64,000 nt of DNA, taken from the NCBI RefSeq assembly GCF_020883455.1, contig NZ_CP086615.1, forward strand, positions 1,178,001-1,242,000, written 5' to 3'. This DNA comes from Spiribacter halobius (GTDB taxonomy: Bacteria; Pseudomonadota; Gammaproteobacteria; Nitrococcales; Nitrococcaceae). Both the position numbers and the translations under genes were made by a program. Shown here piece by piece: positions 52,039 through 60,924 of the stretch; positions within the stretch are counted from its first letter, which is position 1, and the number at the start of each line of letters is the position of its first letter. Below the pieces are notes generated by a model. That model was not told where the DNA came from, searched no databases, and worked only from the letters and a program-made list of their open reading frames with translations.

Positions 52039-53790
52039 ATGACCCGCATGACCTCAAGCGAGGCCTTCGTTGAAACGATGGTGGCCCACGGCGTCCGCGA
52101 TGTCTTCGGCATCGTCGGCTCCGCCTTCATGGACGCGCTCGATATCTTCGAGCCGGCCGGAATCCGCTTCATTCCCACCGTGCACGAGCAGGGTGCGGCC
52201 CACATGGCCGACGGCTACTCTCGCGTGAGCGGCCGCCACGGCGTGTGCATCGGCCAGAACGGCCCCGGCGTGACCAACTTCGTCACCGGCATCGCGGCGG
52301 CCTACTGGGCCCATTCCCCGGTGGTGGCGATCACCCCGGAGACCGGCTCCAACTCCATCGGCCTGGGTGGCTTCCAGGAGACCGAGCAGCTGCCGATCTT
52401 CTCCAAGATCACCAAGTACCAGGGCCACGTGGTGCGCCCCGACCGCATGGCGGAGTTCACCGGGCGCTGCTTCAACCGCGCGATCAACGAGCGCGGCCCG
52501 ACGCAGCTCAACATCCCGCGTGACTACTTCTACGGCGATGCGGACTACGACATCCCGGGGCCGAAGGTCATCGAGCGTGGACCCGGTGGCGAGAAGAGCC
52601 TGGCCGAGGCGGCGGAGCTGCTCTCCCGTGCCGAATTCCCGGTGATCATCTCCGGTGGCGGCGTGATCATGGCCGGCGGCGTGGATGCCGCGGTGAAGCT
52701 CGCCGAGCGCATCGGCGCTCCGGTGGTGAACTCCTACCTGCACAACGACTCCTTCCCGGCTTCGCATGAGCTCTGGGCCGGGCCCCTTGGCTATCAGGGC
52801 TCCAAGGCCGGCATGAAGCTGCTCAGCCAGGCGGATGTCGTGCTGGCTCTGGGCACCCGCCTTGGTCCATTCGGCACGCTGCCGCAGCACGGCATCGACT
52901 ACTGGCCGAAGCAGGCGAAGCTCATCCAGGTGGACGCCGACGAGCGCATGCTCGGGCTGGTGAAGCCGAGCGACGTCGACATCTTCGGCGACGCCCGCGC
53001 CGCTGCCGAGGCCCTGCTGCGCCATCTCGAGGGCCGCGAGCTCGCTGCCGACCGCAACCGCGATCAGCGCGCCGAGACCATTCGCCGGGAGAAGGAGGCC
53101 TGGGAGGCGGAGCTGAACGAGTGGACCCACGAGCGGGACGAGTGGAGCGTGAAGATCGCCCAGGAGGAGGGCGGCGGCATGCATCCCCGCGAGGCCCTGC
53201 GGGCGCTGGAGAAGGCCATGCCGAAGGACGCCATGGTCTCCACCGACATCGGCAACATCTGCTCGGTGGCCAACTCCTACCTGCGCTTCGAGCGGCCCAA
53301 CAGTTTCCTCGCCGCCATGAGCTTCGGCAACTGCGGCTACGCCCTGCCCACCGTCATGGGCGCCAAGGTGGCCGAGCCCGACCGCCCGGCCGTGGCCTAC
53401 GTCGGTGACGGTGCCTGGGGGCTGAGCATGATGGAGACGCTCACCTGCGTGCGCGAGGGCATCGCGGTGACGCCGGTGGTCTTCAACAACCGCCAGTGGG
53501 GCGCGGAGAAGAAGAACCAGGTGGACTTCTACGGCACCCGGTTCGTTGGCTCCAACATCGAGCACACCGACTGGACCGCGATCGCCAAGGCCATGGGCGC
53601 CGACGCGGTGCGCGTGGACAAGCCCGAGGAGCTGGGCGAGGCCTTCGAGAAGGCCTGCGACGCTCAGAAGCAGGGCAAGACCACGGTGGTGGAGGTCATG
53701 GTGACCCGCGAGCTGGGTGACCCCTTCCGCCGCGACGCCCTGAAGAAGCCGACGCGGTTCCTGGACAAGTACAAGCCGTACACGGCGTAA
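52039..53790 (+). CDS. xsc: Sulfoacetaldehyde acetyltransferase
   Basis: This 583-residue thiamine-diphosphate enzyme (EC 2.3.3.15) converts sulfoacetaldehyde and phosphate to acetyl phosphate and sulfite. The cofactor-activating glutamate lies in FIPTVHEQGAAHMADGYSRVSG and the ThDP/magnesium motif is YVGDGAWGLSMMETLTCVREGIAVTPVVFNN. Length and the internal sequence GGFQETEQLPIFSKITKYQGHV fit Xsc rather than acetolactate synthase. It is the convergence point of the three proposed branches here. It has its own promoter region and is followed by a strong terminator, so it is monocistronic. Confidence 0.95.
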   Translation: MTRMTSSEAFVETMVAHGVRDVFGIVGSAFMDALDIFEPAGIRFIPTVHEQGAAHMADGYSRVSGRHGVCIGQNGPGVTNFVTGIAAAYWAHSPVVAITPETGSNSIGLGGFQETEQLPIFSKITKYQGHVVRPDRMAEFTGRCFNRAINERGPTQLNIPRDYFYGDADYDIPGPKVIERGPGGEKSLAEAAELLSRAEFPVIISGGGVIMAGGVDAAVKLAERIGAPVVNSYLHNDSFPASHELWAGPLGYQGSKAGMKLLSQADVVLALGTRLGPFGTLPQHGIDYWPKQAKLIQVDADERMLGLVKPSDVDIFGDARAAAEALLRHLEGRELAADRNRDQRAETIRREKEAWEAELNEWTHERDEWSVKIAQEEGGGMHPREALRALEKAMPKDAMVSTDIGNICSVANSYLRFERPNSFLAAMSFGNCGYALPTVMGAKVAEPDRPAVAYVGDGAWGLSMMETLTCVREGIAVTPVVFNNRQWGAEKKNQVDFYGTRFVGSNIEHTDWTAIAKAMGADAVRVDKPEELGEAFEKACDAQKQGKTTVVEVMVTRELGDPFRRDALKKPTRFLDKYKPYTA

Positions 53791-53829
53791 CGCGAAGCGC
53801 CGCTTAGAGAAGCGATTTCAGCCGTGCCT

Positions 53830-53869
53830 ACCCCGGCCGGGCGGTTCGCCGCCTTGCCGGGGTTTTTTT
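53830..53869 (+). terminator. Rho-independent terminator of xsc
   Basis: Stem ACCCCGGC / GCCGGGGT with an inner GGCGG-TTCG-CCGCC hairpin, followed by seven thymines, 39 bases after the xsc stop. Confidence 0.9.
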
Positions 53870-54477
53870 GCTTGTCGCCGCGTCATGGGGTGTGGGAGAA
53901 GGGATTACCGCCAAGGCGCAAAGGGCGCAAAGGGGAATTCGCGGTAGCAAAGGTAGGTCGGCAAGCGCGCAGCGCTCGCCGACAGCCGTGCGCAGCGCGA
54001 CCTCTGGGTGCGATGGGGAATTCGCGCGCCGGTGTGTCGGTTAGCGCCGGAGGGCGCTAACCGACCTACGTCCGGACGCCCGGAGCGGCAACCATTGCAA
54101 CAATCGGCATCGCGCGGGAAGCATCGTAGGTCGTGCACGGCGTAGCCGTGTGCGACGTCGACCTCCGGAGCGCCCGCCTCCGCGAGCCCGCACTAGGCGC
54201 AGGCCGCGGTGCGGGGCAGAGCGGCGTACCTCCCGCCGGGACACGCGGTGAATACGTCCGTGTACGCTCCACTGCGGCATCCCTGCCGCAGAGGGTCCCG
54301 GCGGGAGGCACACCACTCTGCCCCCTCGGGCCCGGGTAGCGATTCCGCGATGGGGCGCTGCGCGGGAGACGTCGCACACGGCTAAGCCGTGCACGACCTA
54401 CCCCGGAATACCCGGATCCCCCTTCGCGCCACCTTTGCGCCCTTGCGGTGAATTCCCGCGCGGCGCCGGTGACAGCC
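53870..54477. repeat. Gene-free region of nested inverted repeats
   Basis: No real gene is supported. Outermost are GCGCAAAGG-type arms (53908-53944 and about 54431-54455). Inside lie a palindrome of GTAGGTCGG...CCGACCTAC type (53951-54067, with inner GGTTAGCGCC/GGCGCTAACC), and a large one with 34-base arms at 54126-54159 and 54368-54401 (GTAGGTCGTGCACGG...). Within the large one are arms GGGGCAGAG/CTCTGCCCC and CCTCCCGCCGGGAC/GTCCCGGCGGGAGG. The architecture resembles palindrome-into-palindrome insertion. Confidence 0.8.
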
Positions 54478-55893
54478 TCAAAGCATCTCGTCGCGGAGGT
54501 AGTACCAGTGGTAGAGCAGGCGCTGGCCGAGGCGTCGGAATGGGGCCAGCGGATGGCCGGGCAGGGGGTTGTCGAAGATCGGCAGGTCGCGCTTCTGCGG
54601 CCTGCCGGCGATGCGCTCGGCCATGCGGCGGCCAGCCTGGCAGGAGTACATCACGCCGTTGCCGCCGTAGCCGAGGGCGTAGAACACCGGCAGTGACGAG
54701 TCCGGCTGGCAGACGCGGGGCATCATGTCGTGGCTGACGTCCACCCAGCCCCACCAGGAGTAGTCCACCTCGATTCCGGCGATCGGCGGGAACTTGCGGG
54801 CGATGGCGTCGGTGAGCAGCTTCTCGTGTTTCGGGTTCGGCGCCTCCGCGCCGGTGACCGCGCTGCGGCTGCCGATCTGCACGCGGTCGTCGGGGAGCTT
54901 GCGGTAGTAGAAGCGCAGCGTCCGGGTGTCCGTGATCACCTCGTTGGTGACGAAGTTGCACGCGGCCTTCTCGTCCGCAGTCAGCGGCCGGGTCACCAGA
55001 GAGTTGGAGAGCACGGGGAAGGTCCGGTTGCGCAGCGTCGGGTGCAGGCCCGGCATGGTATAGCCGCCGGTGGCGATGCCGACGGCCCGGGCGCGCACGG
55101 TGCCGCCGGGGGTGCGCAGATGCTGGGCGCCGTCGCGGGTCTCCCAGCCGAGCACCGGGCTCGCCGGGTGAACCTTCACGCCGAGCTGGCGCGCGTAGGC
55201 GAGGTAACCATAGGCGAGCTTGAGCGGGTGCACGCCGATGCCGTCCGGCTCGTGCAGCGCGCCCACCGCCTCGGCCTCCTCCACGTAATGCCGGTGCAGG
55301 CCCTGGCGGTCCAGCAGCTCGGTCTCGTAGCCGAACTGCTCGGCGAGCACCCGCGCCTCGGCCTCGAGCTTGCGCATGGCCTTGTCGCGGTGGGCGATGT
55401 AGAGATGGCCGCCGGGCTGCGGCTCGCAGTCGACGGGCAGCTCGCCGAGCAGGGCCTCGAACGTGCCAAAGCCCTCGCGGATCTCCTCGTGCAGTCGGCG
55501 CGCGGTGTCCAGCCCCCAGCGCCGGATCCACTGCGAGCGGCTGAGGCGGCCCGAGGCATTCTGCGCCTGGCCGCCGTTGCGGCTGCTGCAGCCCCAGGCG
55601 ACACGGTTGGCCTCAAGTACCGTGGCGCGGATGCCGTGCTCGCGGGCGAGGAAGATCGCAGTGCAGAGGCCCGTGTAGCCGGAACCGACGATGACCACGT
55701 CCGCGTCCGTGTCCGCGCGGATGGGGCCGTCGTCATCCGGGGGCGTGCCGGCGGTGGCGGCCCAGTAGGTCGGCGCGTAGTCCTGACCGGTGCCGGGCTG
55801 CGGGGTGACCAGCGGGTCATGGGTGGGGTCGTAGGCCGCCGGACGCTCGTTGGGGTGCGTCGGGGGCGTTGGACGGCTGGCGGCATGGCCCAT
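54478..55893 (-). CDS. tauY: FAD-dependent amine oxidoreductase, probable taurine dehydrogenase large subunit (TauY)
   Basis: This 471-residue DadA-type flavoprotein has an N-terminal extension then DADVVIVGSGYTGLCTAIFLAREHGIRATVLEANRVAWGCSSRNGGQ, the FAD motif and flavin-proximal segment. Later come VRARAVGIATGGYT and YALGYGGNGVMYSCQAGRRMAERIAG. Such enzymes oxidise amines to aldehydes. Directly downstream of a SnoaL-like TauX candidate and near a TauR-type regulator, taurine to sulfoacetaldehyde is the expected reaction. GAGGAG precedes the ATG. Gamma-glutamylputrescine oxidase is the main alternative. Confidence 0.78.
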   Translation of the reverse strand: MGHAASRPTPPTHPNERPAAYDPTHDPLVTPQPGTGQDYAPTYWAATAGTPPDDDGPIRADTDADVVIVGSGYTGLCTAIFLAREHGIRATVLEANRVAWGCSSRNGGQAQNASGRLSRSQWIRRWGLDTARRLHEEIREGFGTFEALLGELPVDCEPQPGGHLYIAHRDKAMRKLEAEARVLAEQFGYETELLDRQGLHRHYVEEAEAVGALHEPDGIGVHPLKLAYGYLAYARQLGVKVHPASPVLGWETRDGAQHLRTPGGTVRARAVGIATGGYTMPGLHPTLRNRTFPVLSNSLVTRPLTADEKAACNFVTNEVITDTRTLRFYYRKLPDDRVQIGSRSAVTGAEAPNPKHEKLLTDAIARKFPPIAGIEVDYSWWGWVDVSHDMMPRVCQPDSSLPVFYALGYGGNGVMYSCQAGRRMAERIAGRPQKRDLPIFDNPLPGHPLAPFRRLGQRLLYHWYYLRDEML

Positions 55894-55964
55894 GGCGCGT
55901 CTCCTCAGGCGGTCCGCAGTGGCCGCATCGGGTGGGCGGGATCCGTGTCGGTGCCGGCCGCGGC

Positions 55965-56363
55965 CTACGGGGCGACAGGCGCCAGCGGCGGGCGGTCCTT
56001 GCGGAACGCCTTCTTCTCGCAGATCAGCCCGTCGCGGAAGCGGAACAGATCGCAGCCCTCGGCCTCGATCCGGTAACCGTCCGGTCGCGTTGCGACGAAG
56101 GTCCACTCGGAGACGCCGCGCTCGCCGGCGGCGAAATGCCGGGTGTCCCGCCACTGGACGTCGGGCAGGCCCTCCCAGACCTTGGCGAAGGCGGCGCGCA
56201 CGGCCTCGCGGCCTGCGATACGCTGGCCATGGGCCTCGGGACCCGCCGCGGTCTCGAACACGCAGTCCTCGGTCATGTGCGCGACCACCGCGTCGGCGTC
56301 GTGGCGGTTGAAGGCGTCGAAAACCGCCTGCAGCACCTCGGTGCGTGCCTGCTCATCGCTCAT
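55965..56363 (-). CDS. tauX: SnoaL-like protein, probable taurine dehydrogenase small subunit (TauX)
   Basis: This 132-residue NTF2/SnoaL-fold protein reads RTEVLQAVFDAFNRHDADAVVAHMTEDCVFETAAGPEAHGQRIAGREAVRAAFAKVWEGLPDVQW, then FVATRPDGYRIEAEGCDLFRFRDGLICEKKAF. Taurine dehydrogenase small subunits, as I recall, belong to this fold. It is 71 bp upstream of tauY on the same strand with a strong GGAGGAG. Paired direct repeats of TauR type lie upstream at 56444-56476. Confidence 0.75.
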   Translation of the reverse strand: MSDEQARTEVLQAVFDAFNRHDADAVVAHMTEDCVFETAAGPEAHGQRIAGREAVRAAFAKVWEGLPDVQWRDTRHFAAGERGVSEWTFVATRPDGYRIEAEGCDLFRFRDGLICEKKAFRKDRPPLAPVAP

Positions 56364-56443
56364 CGGGATTCTCCTCCATTGGCTTCGACTGCGCGCCCCG
56401 GGGCGGCGATTCGCTTACGGTAGGGGGCCACGCGCAGGCGAAG

Positions 56444-56476
56444 CTAGAGCCAGTGTCCCGGCGCGGCTTGGACCAG
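56444..56476 (-). promoter_or_regulatory. Candidate TauR-type direct repeats upstream of tauX
   Basis: On the minus strand two boxes, CTGGTCCAAG and CTGGCTCTAG, have a start-to-start distance of 23 bp. MocR regulators such as TauR typically bind direct repeats about two helical turns apart. The same box type with the same period occurs upstream of the tauLKM genes at 61585-61619. No experiment is implied. Confidence 0.6.
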
Positions 56477-56500
56477 CGCGACCCCCTGCCTCGGAAACGC

Positions 56501-56684
56501 CTAGCCCGCATATCTCACCGATTCACGGCTGCGGGCGCGGATCTGGCGGGCAGTCCTGCGTTGCGCTCGGCCCGGGTGCTCGACGTACTGTCGAGTACGC
56601 CTGCGCGCCCGGACTCTCCCGCGCCTTGTCCTGCCCGCCATCTCCACGCCCTCGCCTCGCGAATCGGTGAGATATGCGGGCTAG
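56501..56684. repeat. 184-bp palindromic element, reference copy
   Basis: Ends CTAGCCCGCATATCTCACC and its exact reverse complement. The middle contains GTACTGTCGAGTAC-like palindromic core. It lies between the tauR stop and the tauX promoter repeats; the right CTAG supplies the tauR TAG stop. It is nearly identical to the inverted copy at 19024-19207. Confidence 0.92.
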
Positions 56685-58192
56685 TAGCCGCCGAGCTGCT
56701 CGGCGATGAGTCCGGCGAGCCGGCGGATGCCGGGTTCGATCCGCTCCACCGGGATGGACGAGAAGCCGAGGCGGAAGCAGTGCTGGGGTGGGCGCTCGGA
56801 GAGGAAGTTGACGTCGCCCGGCTCGAAGAAGATGCCGGCCTCCGCTGCCCGCGCCGCCAGTCGCCGGGCATCCAGCGCGGACGGCCCGCGGATCCAGTAG
56901 GAGGTGCCGCCGAAGGTCGGCATGCGGAAGGTGTCCGGAAGGTGCTCGTTGAGGGCCTCGCCCATGGCCTGCCAGCGCTCCCGATAGACGTTGCCGAGGC
57001 GCTGGGTGAGGGCGTCGTGGTGGCCCAGGGCCAGGAATTGCGCGGCAGCGTGCTGATTGTTCGTGGGCGGGTGGCGCAGCATCAGCCGGCGCAGGGCGCG
57101 GGCCTCGCGGATCAGATCCGGCGGGCCGACGAGGTAGCCGATGCGCAGGCCCGGGTCCAGCGTCTTCGAGAGGCTGCCGACGTAGAGCACGCGCCCCTGA
57201 CGGTCGTAGCTCTTGAGGGCGGGCGTGGGGCTGCCGAGGAAGTTGATCTCGCTCTCGTAGTCGTCCTCGATGATCACGAAGCCGGCCTGGGCGGCACGCT
57301 CCAGCAGCGCCTTGCGGCGCCCGGCGGGCAGCGTGACCGTGGTCGGCGACTGGTGGCTGGGGGTGACGAAGACATAGTCGCAGGCGTCCAGGTGCTCGCC
57401 GATCACCAGGCCCTGCTCGTCCAGGGGCAGCGGCACCACGGCGTCGGACATCATCTGCAGGATGTTGCGGGCGTCCGGGTAGCCGGGGTCCTCGATGCCC
57501 ACGCGGGTGTGCCGGGACACCAGCAGGCCCGCCAGCAGATAGAGCGCGTTCTGCGTGCCCAGGGTGACCAGGATCTCCTCCGGGGCGGCCCAGACGCCGC
57601 GCTTCGGCAGCACGCGGGTGCGGATCTGCTCCACCAGCAGCGGGTCGTCGGCGTCCAGCCGGTCGCGCACCAGGTCGCGCACGCCCTGCACGCTCAGCGC
57701 CTGGCGGTAGCACTCCCGCCAGTCGTTCAGCGGGAACATCGCCGGGTCCATCTGGCCGTAGATGAACGGGTACTCGTAGCGCTCCCAGTCGATGGGCTTG
57801 ACGATGTTGCGCTGGGCCGACGGGCGGGCCATCAGCCGTGCGTCCCAGCGCACGCAGCCCTCCACGGCGGCCGCGGCGGCGTCCGGCTCGCCGGGGGCGA
57901 GATTGCGCCGGTGCATCTCCGGGTTGACGTAGAAGCCGCTGCGCTCACGGGCGAGCAGATAGCCCTCGTCCACCAGATGCTGGTAGGCGAGCATGACGGT
58001 GTTGCGGGCGACGCCGAGCTGGCGCGCCAGCTCGCGGCTGGAGGGCAGGGGCACGTCCACCGGGATGTGCCCGTCAAGGATTGCACCCACGAGCGTCTCG
58101 CGGATCTGCTGCTGCAGGCTGATCCCGCACTGGGTATCCAGCTCGAACAGGCGCGACCACATCGCGCCGTCCGAACGCGTCGGCATTGGCAT
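56681..58192 (-). CDS. tauR: MocR-family (GntR/aminotransferase) regulator, TauR-like
   Basis: This 503-residue protein joins a GntR winged helix (residues 20-95: SLQQQIRETLVGAILDGHIPVDVPLPSSRELARQLGVARNTVMLAYQHLVDEGYL) to a fold-type I aminotransferase domain with the PLP lysine in YVGSLSKTLDPGLRIGYLVG. TauR regulators activate taurine genes. It sits between the TRAP genes and tauXY, all on the minus strand. Paired direct repeats at both tau promoters agree with MocR binding. The stop is provided by the adjacent palindromic element. Confidence 0.85.
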   Translation of the reverse strand: MPMPTRSDGAMWSRLFELDTQCGISLQQQIRETLVGAILDGHIPVDVPLPSSRELARQLGVARNTVMLAYQHLVDEGYLLARERSGFYVNPEMHRRNLAPGEPDAAAAAVEGCVRWDARLMARPSAQRNIVKPIDWERYEYPFIYGQMDPAMFPLNDWRECYRQALSVQGVRDLVRDRLDADDPLLVEQIRTRVLPKRGVWAAPEEILVTLGTQNALYLLAGLLVSRHTRVGIEDPGYPDARNILQMMSDAVVPLPLDEQGLVIGEHLDACDYVFVTPSHQSPTTVTLPAGRRKALLERAAQAGFVIIEDDYESEINFLGSPTPALKSYDRQGRVLYVGSLSKTLDPGLRIGYLVGPPDLIREARALRRLMLRHPPTNNQHAAAQFLALGHHDALTQRLGNVYRERWQAMGEALNEHLPDTFRMPTFGGTSYWIRGPSALDARRLAARAAEAGIFFEPGDVNFLSERPPQHCFRLGFSSIPVERIEPGIRRLAGLIAEQLGGY

Positions 58193-58309
58193 GGGAACCC
58201 TCTCACCGGGCGGCGACGGCCCGGACCCCGGTTGCCGAATCCAGGGATAACGCGGCGGCCGTGCGCACGCAAGCCTCGCGGAGGCGCCGGCCAGGCGCCG
58301 TCCAACGGC

Positions 58310-59617
58310 TCAATCCATCAGATTCGGCAGCCACAGCGCGATCTCCGGGAAGATGAAGACCAGCGAGAGCCCTAGCAGCTGCAGCGCGACGAACGGCCAG
58401 ATGGAGCCGTAGACGTCCCCCATGGTGACGTCCCTGGGCAGGATGCTCTTGATCCAGAAGAGGACAAAGCCGAAGGGCGGCGTGAGGTAAGCCACCTGGA
58501 TGTTGACGATGAACAGCACGCCGAACCAGATACGATCCACGCCGAGCGCATCGACGATGGGCATGAAGATGGGCGTGCACAGCATGATGATCGCCCAGTC
58601 GTCCATGACCATGCCGAGTACCAGGATGACCAGCATCATCATCAGCAGCACGCCCGTGGTGCCGCCGGGCATGGCGAGCACGAGCTCCGTGATCAGCCGC
58701 TGGCTGCCGAGGGTGTTGAAGACGTTGAGAAAGGCGTTGGCGCCAATCAGGATCCACAGCCCCATGCCGGCAAGCTTGACGGTGGTCACCAGGGAATCCT
58801 TCAGCACCGCCCACGTGAGCCGGCCGTAGGCGAGGTTGATCAGGAAGGCCCCGGTGGCGCCGAAGGCCGCTGCCTCGGCGGGCGTGGCGATACCGCCCCA
58901 GATGACCCCGAGCACGATGGTGATCAGCACCACGAAGGGCCAGATCCGCCAGACCGAGCCGATCTTCTCGCGCCGGCTGAACTTCATGTCCGGCGGCAGC
59001 GGCGGGCCGATGTGGGGCTGGAAGTAGCAGCGCACCGTGATATAGAGCGCGTAGAAGAACGCCAGCATCAGCCCCGGTACGACCCCTGCCAGGAACAGGT
59101 CGCCGATGGAGGCATTGGCGAGCAGGCCGTAGAAGATGAACGGGACGCTCGGCGGGATCAGGGCGCCGAGGGCACCGCCCGCCGCGATCGAGCCGATGGC
59201 GATGCTGCGGTCATAGTTGTAGCGCATCATCGAGGGGTAGGCGATCTGCCCCATGGTGATGGTGGCCGGCGGGGTAATGCCGGTCACCGCCGCGAAGATC
59301 GTGCACACCCCGACGGTGCCCGCGGCGAGCCCTCCCGCGATGTGGCCGATGAGCTTGTAGACGGCGTCATAGGCGGCGTCCGCGATCCCGGAGTAGCGGA
59401 TCAGATTCCCCATGAACAGGAACAGGGGGATGGTGACCAGGATGGAGTTCCAGGGCGTTGAGTAGAAGGCGCTCGGCACCACCATCAGCGAGCGCGGGGA
59501 GAAGATGGCGGCGAACAGCACGGCCGTCCCGCCCAGCCCGAAGGCCACTGGCAGGCCCAGGAACAGCGAGACGAAGAGACAGCCGAAGAAAAGCAGCGTG
59601 ATCAGTTCTACGCTCAT
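58310..59617 (-). CDS. tauM: TRAP transporter large permease subunit, TauM-like
   Basis: This 435-residue permease shows DctM signatures VTGITPPATITMGQIAYPSMM, IAAGGALGALIPPSVPFIFYGLL and GIATPAEAAAFGATGAF, with about 12 helices. It belongs to a subgroup distinct from the permeases at 14006, 28363 and 48358. Within the tau gene set it probably imports taurine, as TauKLM does in other proteobacteria. It is the third gene after the small subunit and binding protein. Confidence 0.85.
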   Translation of the reverse strand: MSVELITLLFFGCLFVSLFLGLPVAFGLGGTAVLFAAIFSPRSLMVVPSAFYSTPWNSILVTIPLFLFMGNLIRYSGIADAAYDAVYKLIGHIAGGLAAGTVGVCTIFAAVTGITPPATITMGQIAYPSMMRYNYDRSIAIGSIAAGGALGALIPPSVPFIFYGLLANASIGDLFLAGVVPGLMLAFFYALYITVRCYFQPHIGPPLPPDMKFSRREKIGSVWRIWPFVVLITIVLGVIWGGIATPAEAAAFGATGAFLINLAYGRLTWAVLKDSLVTTVKLAGMGLWILIGANAFLNVFNTLGSQRLITELVLAMPGGTTGVLLMMMLVILVLGMVMDDWAIIMLCTPIFMPIVDALGVDRIWFGVLFIVNIQVAYLTPPFGFVLFWIKSILPRDVTMGDVYGSIWPFVALQLLGLSLVFIFPEIALWLPNLMD

Positions 59618-59731
59618 GTGCTTACCCGTGCCGGAAAACCGCCCGGGCTTCGATCAGGCCTGTGCCTGCCTCGCCCGGTGGGTGGCGTCCCGCCGTAGCG
59701 ACGGGGCGCCGCGAATGTGGTCGACATGAGA

Positions 59732-59763
59732 ATGCCCGCCCGGGCGCTGCCCCGGGCGGGCAT
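59732..59763 (-). terminator. Intercistronic stem-loop after TauK-like gene
   Basis: Perfect 13-base arms ATGCCCGCCCGGG and CCCGGGCGGGCAT around six bases, located 40 bases after the binding-protein stop in the sense of transcription. As in the other transport operons, it separates the binding protein from a permease gene. Confidence 0.65.
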
Positions 59764-59802
59764 CCTCAGTCGTGGCTGCCTGGCCTCCTGCCGGGCAGGG
59801 TT

Positions 59803-60855
59803 TCAGTCGACCTTGCCCTTGTCCTCGAGGAAGCGCTGGTAGATCGCCACACCTTCCGCGGCGAGCTCCGACTGTTCCGCGATCTGGGGCCAGACCTCGT
59901 TGATGGCGATCTCACGCATGCGCTCGACCTCCTCCGGGGGCAGCTCCACGACCTGGCCGCCCGCGTCGCGCACGGCCTGGAGCGCGGCCTCCACGCCATC
60001 GGCGTGCATCCGGCTGGTCTCGAAGTAGGTCTCCTCGAAGATGCCCATGATCTGGTCCCGCTGCCACTGGGTCAGCGCGTTCCAGGAGTCCAGGTTGATG
60101 TAGGTGGACTGATGCTGGGCGGGATTCCAGCCAGGCATGATCGCGTAGTCGATCACCTCGTGGAACGACATGTCATCGATGCCGCCGGTATCCCAGTAGG
60201 TGCCGTCCACGGTACCGAGACGGATGGCGGTGTAGATGTCGCCCGGGCCCATGGACACCGGGGAGCCGCCGATCGCCTCGTGGAACATGGCCTGCGGGCC
60301 GCCGGCGCGCATCTTCCGGCCCTCGAAGTCATCCAGGGTTTTCACCTCGAAGGTGGTGAACATGGCGTTCGGGCCCTGGTTGGTCCAGCCGGCGAACTGC
60401 AGGCCGATCTCGTTGGCCGCCTTCTGGACCACATGGCCGGCGCCGTAGTCCTCGCCCCACATGACCTCCCAGGCCTCCTCGGGGCTCTCGGCACCCATGG
60501 GCAGGCCGAAGGCCAGCATGCCCTCGGGCATGTCGCCGCCGTAGACCGTCGCCCAGCAGGCGGTGCCGTCGGTGACGCCGGCGACGGCCGCACCGAAGGC
60601 TTCACCGGAGCTGGTGATGGCGCCGGCGGGTTCCACCGTGATCTGGACGGTGCCCTCGGTGGCCTCTTCAACGGCCCTGGCCCAGGGAATGATGCCGCTG
60701 GCCCAGCCGGCGTCGCCGGAGTCGAAGCACGGCTGGATCACCCATTCGGTGGTCTCGTCCGGTGGGCCGTCCTGCGCCGATGCGATGGAGGCGCTGAGGC
60801 CGAGGGCGGTTACGCCGAGTAGTGCGACACCGGTACTTGTTGCGAGCTTGCGCAT
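59803..60855 (-). CDS. tauK: TRAP transporter solute-binding protein, TauK-like
   Basis: This 350-residue periplasmic protein has a signal peptide ending SASIASAQ and a DctP fold: GIIPWARAVEEATEGTVQITVEPAGAI, FTTFEVKTLDDFEGRKMRAGGPQAMFHEAIGGSPVSM and GTVDGTYWDTGGIDDMSFHEVIDY. It contains two cysteines near the mature N-terminus (QPCFDSG, GTACWAT). Taurine is the likely ligand from context. The ATG at 60855 with AGGAG upstream is preferred over 60915. Confidence 0.83.
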   Translation of the reverse strand: MRKLATSTGVALLGVTALGLSASIASAQDGPPDETTEWVIQPCFDSGDAGWASGIIPWARAVEEATEGTVQITVEPAGAITSSGEAFGAAVAGVTDGTACWATVYGGDMPEGMLAFGLPMGAESPEEAWEVMWGEDYGAGHVVQKAANEIGLQFAGWTNQGPNAMFTTFEVKTLDDFEGRKMRAGGPQAMFHEAIGGSPVSMGPGDIYTAIRLGTVDGTYWDTGGIDDMSFHEVIDYAIMPGWNPAQHQSTYINLDSWNALTQWQRDQIMGIFEETYFETSRMHADGVEAALQAVRDAGGQVVELPPEEVERMREIAINEVWPQIAEQSELAAEGVAIYQRFLEDKGKVD

Positions 60856-60924
60856 GGTTCCACTCCTGCTCCGTCGATGGGACGCGTCGAAACGCGAGGT
60901 TGTTGCCGGTCGCACCGGCTATCG

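Noticed and set aside
52039-53790. Reading xsc as acetolactate synthase large subunit
   Set aside because: No small subunit gene is adjacent; length and internal sequence match Xsc, and the flanking genes fit sulfonate metabolism.
53905-54394. Several short open frames in the post-xsc spacer
   Set aside because: They consist entirely of inverted-repeat sequence and read similarly on both strands, as expected of palindromes.
53905-54460. Possible CRISPR array
   Set aside because: Repeats are inverted and nested, not direct repeats with regular unique spacers, and no cas genes are present.
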